Origin: Bacteroidia bacterium
Lineage (GTDB): Bacteria; Bacteroidota; Bacteroidia; B-17B0; Aurantibacillaceae
Reading direction: 5' to 3'
NCBI GenBank assembly: GCA_014378485.1
Contig: JACMNO010000073.1
Span: forward strand, 1-64,000
DNA length: 64,000 bases
Both the position numbers and the translations under genes were made by a program. Within the stretch, counting starts at the first letter, position 1; each line of letters begins with the position of its first letter. The notes beneath the pieces were generated by a model. The model saw nothing but the letters and a program-made list of their open reading frames with translations. It was not told the origin of the DNA and made no database searches. This document shows positions 37,826-43,380 of this stretch, piece by piece.

Positions 37826-38692
37826 TTAAAATTTATAATCCTTGTAATTTTTGGTAAACTCTGCATCATCAATTTTAGGGTTTACCTGTAAAAAATGATA
37901 ATCATATTGCTCATAGAGTCCTTTATCGTCTAAAATTTTTATACTGATCGGTAAAAAATAAAGTTGATCAATGTATAAAGTAACGTTCTTGGCATAGGCG
38001 TTTGGCACTTTTAAAACCTGGCCTTTTTTGAGGATGTCAAAATAATCATTAAGCTTTGGATTCACTTCTAAGATCATGTATTCACTGATGTGTAGCTTTC
38101 TCGCAATCGAAGTAATGCTTTCATTTTCTCCAACCGTATAATTTTCGTATCCGAAATCTTTATTGTCAATGATAATCTTGTAACAGGGCCGGTTGTTAAC
38201 GCGCTCTTCTCCTTCAAATTTAAAATAGCTATCAAATTTATCAAGATTCTTAATAGCGATATATTCTATAATGCTGGCAAAATAATCAACTCCCATTTCA
38301 TTTAAAGTGTGATGCTGATCCTGCCTCATTAAATAACCTAAAGGATCAAGGCTTAAGTTGACATAAGGAAATGAATTAGGTTTTACATAGGCTTTATTAT
38401 TATTCCACCCACTTACCCACAATAGTTCAATGCCTTTGATATATAAATAAATTTTTCGGGGCTTTCTGTTCAGCTTCACCGAAGACTCATAATAGTTAAA
38501 CCCTTTCTTGCCTCTTTCAATGATTTTAAGACTGTATTTTAACCTTTCCAATTCAGTGATGGATTTCACCATTTTAAATACAATTTCCTTTGCAGTTAAT
38601 GAAGCCTTTTGGGCAAGCGAAACACTGCTAAAAAATAAGCAAGAACAAAAAGCTATATATATATAAAATCGTCTCTTAAACATTGATTGCAA
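37826..38692 (-). CDS. DUF1571-like exported protein with inserted LysM domain
   Basis: A 288-residue exported protein with a signal peptide (FYIYIAFCSCLFFSSVSLAQ). Residues ~30-180 resemble the LolA-like DUF1571 fold (LKIIERGKKGFNYYESSVKLN, ELLWVSGWNNNKAYVKPN). A LysM module is inserted at 185-230 (YTVGENESITSIARKLH ... LKKGQVLKVP). The fold then resumes (VTLYIDQLYFLPISIKILDDKGLYEQYDY). LysM domains bind N-acetylglucosamine polymers, so the protein may associate with peptidoglycan. It starts the operon that continues with the DUF59 and DUF2480 genes. The family label is inferred from pattern, and function is unknown. Confidence 0.7.
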   Translation of the reverse strand: MQSMFKRRFYIYIAFCSCLFFSSVSLAQKASLTAKEIVFKMVKSITELERLKYSLKIIERGKKGFNYYESSVKLNRKPRKIYLYIKGIELLWVSGWNNNKAYVKPNSFPYVNLSLDPLGYLMRQDQHHTLNEMGVDYFASIIEYIAIKNLDKFDSYFKFEGEERVNNRPCYKIIIDNKDFGYENYTVGENESITSIARKLHISEYMILEVNPKLNDYFDILKKGQVLKVPNAYAKNVTLYIDQLYFLPISIKILDDKGLYEQYDYHFLQVNPKIDDAEFTKNYKDYKF

Positions 38693-38955
38693 AGGTAAAA
38701 TAATCTTTAATAAATTTAAAGTTTTTAACTAGTATCTAGGATATATAGCCGTGTGTTTAACAATTCTTCGGCATTTATCATAACCCATGCGTTAAATTAT
38801 GCCTCATTGGTGAAAAAAGACCCCTTTACTTATCAATTGTGCGTAACCTGTTAAATTCTATTGATAAATCATAAGCATTTGGTAATTAAACGATTAGTGA
38901 ACCCTGCTTTTATTTACTAAGTTTATAAGTGCAACCAAATTAAAAAAACAGTACA

Positions 38956-38968
38956 TTCGAAATTCGAA
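38956..38968. promoter_or_regulatory. TTCGAA-A-TTCGAA palindrome at the start codon
   Basis: Two TTCGAA hexamers separated by one base (38956-38968) end directly before ATG 38970. The 13-bp symmetric site could be an operator or leader structure; nothing more supports this. Confidence 0.25.
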
Positions 38969-38969
38969 A

Positions 38970-40052
38970 ATGTTACATTTTAATCATATAACTGAGTTAA
39001 TTGCCGAACTTTTGTTCAGGCATGATTGCGTGACTGTGCCAAATTTCGGAGGTTTTGTTGCGAGAAATTATAATTCTTCTTTCAGTAAAGGGAGTAACCT
39101 GCTGTACCCCCAATCAAAACACATTCTATTCAATAAAAACCTGATTCATAATGACGGCCTTCTGATCACTGCTCTTTCACAAAATAGAGATCTGTCGATT
39201 AGTGATGCCACAAAGCAAATTGAAAATTACAAAGAATATATCGAGTCCTTGTTATCAGCAAAAAAACGTTTTGAGTTAACCAATATTGGTTTGCTCTACA
39301 TGGATGCTGAAAACACCTTGCGTTTTGAAGCAAAGGCGGATGTTAATTTTTTATTAGAGTCATTTGGTTTTGACCCTGTGATTGCTAATGAACTGGTTAT
39401 CGAGCCTGAAAAACAAATTAAGCTTACACAATTTGAAGATAGGAAAATTGACCGTGAAGTTACTCTGCCACAAAAAAAATCGTATGCGAAAATTGCCACG
39501 CTGGCAATAGGCGTTCCCTTAACATTGGCATTTCTGTTATTTGCGGCTTATTCCAAACCGATGAAGCCATTGTTGCAATCCTCGTTTAATCCGTTTTATA
39601 CACCTGAAAAAACTTATACACCTAAAAAATTCAAAGAAACAAAAGCTTTATTTATTGGCACGATTGAAAAGCACTCGTTGCTGGTTGATGCTAACGGTTT
39701 TGCCACTTTCAAATTATCGGAAAATGGAAATGTGTTAGTGGCTTCTGTTAACGATAGCCTTGCAAGAACAGATAAAACCAACGTTGCAAAACCATCTTAT
39801 GCTGTTTCAAAAACAAACAATTCCTATGAAGGAAAATATCAGGTAGTAATAGGCTGTTTTGGTGTTGAAGAGAATGCGAACAAACTGGTGTATGAATTGC
39901 GTTCAAAAAATATCAAAGCAGGAATCAGTGGTGTTAATCTTAAAGGCCTGCATATTGTAAGTTGCGGCGGATTTAACGCTAAAGAAGATGCAACGCTTTT
40001 ATTATCCTCAGTAAGACCAGATTTTCCAAACGCTTGGGTCATGTCAAAATAG
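38970..40052 (+). CDS. HU-CCDC81/SPOR domain protein
   Basis: A 360-residue protein with an N-terminal HU/CCDC81-like domain (1-~130: ITELIAELLFRHDCVTVPNFGGFVA, FNKNLIHNDGLLI). One transmembrane helix follows (~173-195, TLAIGVPLTLAFLLFAAY), then a disordered linker and a C-terminal SPOR domain (~289-360, GKYQVVIGCFGVEENANKLV, GLHIVSCGGF). SPOR domains bind denuded septal peptidoglycan, and HU-type domains bind DNA. The order implies a cytoplasmic HU part and a periplasmic SPOR part joining nucleoid and cell wall, which is suggestive but untested. It is a widespread Bacteroidota architecture. Confidence 0.85.
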   Translation: MLHFNHITELIAELLFRHDCVTVPNFGGFVARNYNSSFSKGSNLLYPQSKHILFNKNLIHNDGLLITALSQNRDLSISDATKQIENYKEYIESLLSAKKRFELTNIGLLYMDAENTLRFEAKADVNFLLESFGFDPVIANELVIEPEKQIKLTQFEDRKIDREVTLPQKKSYAKIATLAIGVPLTLAFLLFAAYSKPMKPLLQSSFNPFYTPEKTYTPKKFKETKALFIGTIEKHSLLVDANGFATFKLSENGNVLVASVNDSLARTDKTNVAKPSYAVSKTNNSYEGKYQVVIGCFGVEENANKLVYELRSKNIKAGISGVNLKGLHIVSCGGFNAKEDATLLLSSVRPDFPNAWVMSK

Positions 40053-40062
40053 TAACAAAAAT

Positions 40063-40521
40063 TTATTTTGTTATAACGAAGTCTTCCTTTTTTTCTTTTC
40101 CTTTCATAAAACCATTCATTTTAATATTAATCGTGGTATCTGAAAGAATTTTATAGGTAATGATTGAAGGATAATCTCTGAACGGGTTTTCAAAAGTATA
40201 CACGTTATTTTCCTGATTTGTTAATCTGAATTCAACATCCTTATTATCATTCTGATTTTTGACATTAAAATACATAAAGGTCCCATCAGGAGTTTGCACC
40301 CATTTCATTCGTTGCCTAAAAAGAGTGTCTTCATTATCAGAATCCATAAAATAGCCCAATCCATAATATGTTACACTGTCTTGTTTTTCCCAGTTTTCAT
40401 AATAATTTCCATAAGACGCTTTTAAAAAGTATTTACCCGAAAGCCATTCAATCTGCGTTGGCTTGTCAGTTACATTATTTTTTACTTTTTTTTCGTCAGC
40501 ACAGGAGATTATAAAAACCAC
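40063..40521 (-). CDS. DUF6265-like lipoprotein, start uncertain
   Basis: A calycin-like small protein. The core reads IEWLSGKYFLKASYGNYYENW, EDTLFRQRMKWVQTPDGTFMY, FRLTNQENNVYTFENPFRDYP and IITYKIL, a pattern shared with DUF6265-type proteins. A lipobox-like VVFIISC precedes the mature part. From GTG 40521 the signal would be only six residues. The frame is open upstream to ~40606 (LKTSKDIFYYAFIVVFIISC) but contains no ATG. The true start is probably a non-ATG codon near 40560, or the original ATG has been lost. It is convergent with the SPOR gene. Confidence 0.65.
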   Translation of the reverse strand: MVFIISCADEKKVKNNVTDKPTQIEWLSGKYFLKASYGNYYENWEKQDSVTYYGLGYFMDSDNEDTLFRQRMKWVQTPDGTFMYFNVKNQNDNKDVEFRLTNQENNVYTFENPFRDYPSIITYKILSDTTINIKMNGFMKGKEKKEDFVITK

Positions 40522-40624
40522 TATGAACGCATAATAGAATATGTCTTTAGAAGTTTTCAGTTTATTAAAGATAGTCCTTTTTAAAGGGATTTTCTGACTA
40601 AATAGCTAAATTCTTTTTATATTC

Positions 40625-41233
40625 GTGTCATTGAGAAAGTTAATCATATTCACATTTTGTATTTTTTTTGTAAGTTTTATTATTGCTCAAACTGATACGT
40701 CAAAATATAATCCTAAAAAAGAAATTGCGTACGACGGAAAACGTTATCGTGTTTACAATAACTGGCTTTCAGTTGGCGCAGGAGCAGGTTATAATACCAG
40801 ATGGCCAAAGGATGAAAAAAACCTTGGCGCTGATTTTACTTTTCATGTTAAGGAACATTATTTAAGGCTTGGCGGCTTTTTGAGTGGCGCTGATTATACA
40901 GCTGCCAATAATTACAGTTTTCATTTTTGCTATGTATTTCGAAAAGAAGGTGAAAAATATAATTTGTCTGCGGCAATAGGCCCGTCAACTTCCTATTTCA
41001 GAAGGCCTTTGAGTGATTCCTCCAGCTATAATTTAGCTACTGTTTATAATAAAGTCGGTGGTTTTGCAGCTATAGAAGCCGTTTATAAATTTAAATATGA
41101 TGTTGGTATTGGTGGCCAGATCTTTTGTGATTATAATCAGGTGCAGATGGTGTACGGCGTGAGATTAATCGTTTATTTTTCAGGCGCTTACCGTGGTATA
41201 AAATATGGTTATGTTAAGCCAAAAAAGAAATAA
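40625..41233 (+). CDS. Putative outer-membrane barrel protein
   Basis: A 202-residue exported protein with a signal peptide (LRKLIIFTFCIFFVSFIIAQ) starting at GTG 40625 (TTG 40631 is possible). The mature part has short amphipathic strands (WLSVGAGAGYNTRW, GADFTFHV, HYLRLGGFLSGADY, YDVGIGGQIFCDYN, MVYGVRLIVYFSG), suggesting a small outer-membrane barrel. It ends in a basic tail (GYVKPKKK). It overlaps the next gene by 29 bp in another frame, so translation may be coupled. No family is recognised. Confidence 0.65.
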   Translation: MSLRKLIIFTFCIFFVSFIIAQTDTSKYNPKKEIAYDGKRYRVYNNWLSVGAGAGYNTRWPKDEKNLGADFTFHVKEHYLRLGGFLSGADYTAANNYSFHFCYVFRKEGEKYNLSAAIGPSTSYFRRPLSDSSSYNLATVYNKVGGFAAIEAVYKFKYDVGIGGQIFCDYNQVQMVYGVRLIVYFSGAYRGIKYGYVKPKKK

Positions 41234-42296
41234 CCCGGCTGCTGATTTTATTATTGTAGGGCAAGGCCTTGCCGGGTCTGTACTTGCTTTATCTTTAATA
41301 AAAGAAGGTTACTCAGTATCAGTCATCAATCAACCACACTTATCATCAAGTTCCAGGATTGCAGCAGGAATATGGAACCCCATCGTTTTTAAACGATTAA
41401 CCAAAAGCTGGTTAGCGGATGATCTGATCCCTGAATTAATTTCTTTTTATGAGTACTGGGAAAAAGAATTTGGGATCTCGTTTATAAATCACCGCCATAT
41501 TATAAAACCATTCACAGAAGAACAGGAAAAAAATTTATGGCTCAAAAAGTCACATGACCCCGAATCGGAAAATGTTTTTTTAGATCCTGTTATTTACGAG
41601 GATTTACAGATAGATGAGCATTATACCGTAAAACAATACTCTAAAGTTTTACAGGCCGGGAACCTTGATGTTTCTCTTTTTTTAGATCGCACTAAAAACT
41701 ATTTCAAAGAAAATCAAAATTACCTGGAAGAAGAATTTGATTTCGATCATTTAAAAATTAACGAAAACGATATTATCTATAAAGAACTCACAGCTAAAAA
41801 CATAATCTTTTGTGAAGGCCACTTGGTTAGCAACAACCCTTATTTTAACTGGGTCCCCATGAAACCTGCCAAGGGTGAAACCATTACAATTCACAGTACG
41901 AAACTGAAACTTAAAGAGAATATCTTTAACAAAGGGTTTTTTATTCTGCCCCTTGGAAATGATTTTTTTAAAATCGGTGCTACTTATGAATGGAATGAAC
42001 TGAATGATGTTCCTACTGAAAAAGGGAAACTTGAACTGATCAAAAAATTGAACAGCATTATCACTTCGCCTTACAAAATCATTTCACATGAAGCAGGTGT
42101 CAGGCCGGCCGTAACAGATCGGAGGCCGGTTGTTGGTAAACATCCCGATATTAAAAACATGTATGTATTTAATGGCTTAGGTACAAAAGCAGTGATGCTG
42201 GCCCCTTATTTTGCGAAACAACTGGTAAATTCAATTAAATATAATTTGGCTATTGATGTGGAAGTTGACCCAACACGTTTTATTAAGAAAGTGTAA
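41205..42296 (+). CDS. FAD-dependent oxidoreductase (DAO superfamily)
   Basis: A 363-residue enzyme with the N-terminal FAD-binding dinucleotide motif in ADFIIVGQGLAGSVLALSLI. The DAO-type catalytic domain follows, and a C-terminal FAD contact lies in GVRPAVTDRRPVVGKHPDI and NGLGTKAVMLAPYFA. It is related to glycine/D-amino-acid oxidases, but the substrate is not predictable. The start overlaps the preceding barrel gene by 29 bp (ATG 41205; 41211 is also possible). Its last ~55 codons are duplicated downstream beyond a toxin-antitoxin-like pair whose toxin stop codon lies 1 nt from this gene's stop. Confidence 0.9.
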   Translation: MVMLSQKRNNPAADFIIVGQGLAGSVLALSLIKEGYSVSVINQPHLSSSSRIAAGIWNPIVFKRLTKSWLADDLIPELISFYEYWEKEFGISFINHRHIIKPFTEEQEKNLWLKKSHDPESENVFLDPVIYEDLQIDEHYTVKQYSKVLQAGNLDVSLFLDRTKNYFKENQNYLEEEFDFDHLKINENDIIYKELTAKNIIFCEGHLVSNNPYFNWVPMKPAKGETITIHSTKLKLKENIFNKGFFILPLGNDFFKIGATYEWNELNDVPTEKGKLELIKKLNSIITSPYKIISHEAGVRPAVTDRRPVVGKHPDIKNMYVFNGLGTKAVMLAPYFAKQLVNSIKYNLAIDVEVDPTRFIKKV

Positions 42297-42297
42297 T

Positions 42298-42618
42298 TTA
42301 ACCATTTAAAAATTGAGCATCAGAAACATGATTGTTTGTTATGTACTCAATATAATAAGTTGTATTTACTTTATCAAAAAACACATACCACATAGTACGG
42401 TTATTTAATTTTATGCTAATATAATGTGCGCCGTATTGTTTATGCTTTGGTTTTGATGTTTTGCAAAACTTTAAATTGGATATTGTAATTTCATTAAGTA
42501 TAAAATCTTTATATTCAATAGCATTTTCGAAATAAGAGAAATAATTATTATTATATAAAATTAAAACAATATCATTTAAATAATTGGCAACACGTTTATT
42601 AAAAACTATTTTTTCCAA
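42298..42618 (-). CDS. RelE/ParE-like toxin candidate
   Basis: A 106-residue basic protein. The segment NNRTMWYVFFDKVNTTYYIEY followed by ITNNHVSDAQFLNG has the beta-strand pattern of small RelE/ParE-type toxins found in Bacteroidota. I recognise no exact family. It starts inside the end of the upstream antitoxin-like gene (13-bp overlap, 42606-42618), the classic arrangement of a type II toxin-antitoxin operon. Its stop codon (42298-42300) is one base from the stop codon of the convergent FAD oxidoreductase. Composition is Asn/Tyr/Lys-rich and more AT-rich than the neighbours, suggesting acquisition. Confidence 0.6.
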   Translation of the reverse strand: MEKIVFNKRVANYLNDIVLILYNNNYFSYFENAIEYKDFILNEITISNLKFCKTSKPKHKQYGAHYISIKLNNRTMWYVFFDKVNTTYYIEYITNNHVSDAQFLNG

Positions 42619-42821
42619 TTTAAACCAGTGATAAATTTATCAGTTTTCTTTTTCACTTCTTCTTTCGAGATATAATCACCGGCACTTTTTGAAGTAATGC
42701 CTTTTTTGCTTAAAAAATTAATTAAATCATCATCATCTGCATATTTTTTTAAATCAATATGCAATTTTGTTAAAACACCTTTGGTATTTTTTTCAACTTG
42801 TATACCTGCAATACGTGCCAT
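42606..42821 (-). CDS. Antitoxin-like small protein
   Basis: A 71-residue protein beginning MARIAGIQVEKNTKGVLT, followed by KLHIDLKKYADDDDLINFL and a charged helix ISKEEVKKKTDKFI. Short proteins with this ARIAGIxxEKxxKG...ARxxLKKY layout precede small toxin genes in other Bacteroidota. ATG 42821 was chosen; the frame extends further upstream without similarity. It is the first gene of the pair and overlaps the toxin start by 13 bp. A well-spaced promoter lies directly upstream. The antitoxin role is inferred from context. Confidence 0.6.
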   Translation of the reverse strand: MARIAGIQVEKNTKGVLTKLHIDLKKYADDDDLINFLSKKGITSKSAGDYISKEEVKKKTDKFITGLNWKK

Positions 42822-42838
42822 AATAAATGTTTTATATA

Positions 42839-42869
42839 CAAATTTAAGAAATAAGTTTAAATTTTGCAA
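42839..42869 (-). promoter_or_regulatory. Promoter of the toxin-antitoxin-like pair
   Basis: On the minus strand TTG (plus-strand CAA 42867-42869), 20 bp, then TAAATTTG (plus-strand 42839-42846), an exact TAnnTTTG match. It ends 17 bp before the antitoxin ATG and begins ~20 bp from the edge of the duplicated gene end, so the cassette carries its own promoter. Confidence 0.65.
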
Positions 42870-42888
42870 TGAAGTTTGTTCTGGGAAA

Positions 42889-43062
42889 AATAGAATGCCT
42901 TTATTTGGAAACCACCTCGATATTAAAAACATGTGTATATTTAATGGTTTTGGAACAAAAGCAGTGATGTTGGCCCCTTATTTTGCGAAACAATTGGTTT
43001 TTTCTATAAAGTATGCATTACCTATTGATAGTGAAGTGAGTCCGGAGCGTTTTAAAAAATAA
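42889..43062 (+). pseudogene. Duplicated 3' fragment of the FAD oxidoreductase
   Basis: This fragment encodes RMPLFGNHLDIKNM, then CIFNGFGTKAVMLAPYFAKQ, then VFSIKYALPIDSEVSPERF, and stops. It matches the last ~55 residues of the FAD oxidoreductase (RRPVVGKHPDIKNM, YVFNGLGTKAVMLAPYFAKQ). By eye the DNA is about 84% identical over the first ~110 aligned bases from GATATTAAAAACATG, and both copies are followed by a TAA(A)TTTAA sequence. The rest of the gene is absent on the left, where the toxin-antitoxin-like promoter begins. Confidence 0.85.
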
Positions 43063-43071
43063 ATTTAATTG

Positions 43072-43143
43072 GTACGCATTAATACAGACCAATTAGTAGC
43101 TGATGGAAAAGTAGTAGATAGTAAAAAAATGGTAAGAGAATAG
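43072..43143 (+). other. Possible short coding remnant
   Basis: An open stretch reads VRINTDQLVADGKVVDSKKM then VRE and stop, with protein-like composition but no start codon and stops immediately upstream. It may be the tail of a lost gene. The rest of the gene-free stretch 43063-43380 holds only AT-rich DNA and the quasi-palindrome at 43228-43311. Confidence 0.3.
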
Positions 43144-43227
43144 TTTCAACAAGCGCAGGACTAAGCTCAAGCCGAAGGCCCAACTAAAAGGCTTCTTGCT
43201 TTACTCAGGCAACATTGAATAAATATG

Positions 43228-43319
43228 GAACGCAGAAGACACGGATAGACAGATTTAAAGCAATGAACTAAAAATCATCTTAAATCATAAGAATCCGAGT
43301 TATCTGCGTTCTTTTTTTG
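43228..43319. repeat. Quasi-palindrome with GAACGCAGA arms and T tail
   Basis: Left arm 43228-43246 and right arm 43293-43311 pair at 16 of 19 positions (outer word GAACGCAGA). A run of seven T residues follows, so it could act as a terminator. The arms closely match those of the element at 34430-34514. Confidence 0.75.
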
Positions 43320-43380
43320 TTTACAATTAAAGCCCTTAGTATTAAATAATGTTTTTAAATTAGATCTTCATTTTTATAAT

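Noticed and set aside
42697-43062. Plus-strand frame of 121 codons ending in the duplicated oxidoreductase tail
   Set aside because: Only the last ~57 codons match the oxidoreductase; the rest runs antisense through the antitoxin-like gene and has no similarity.
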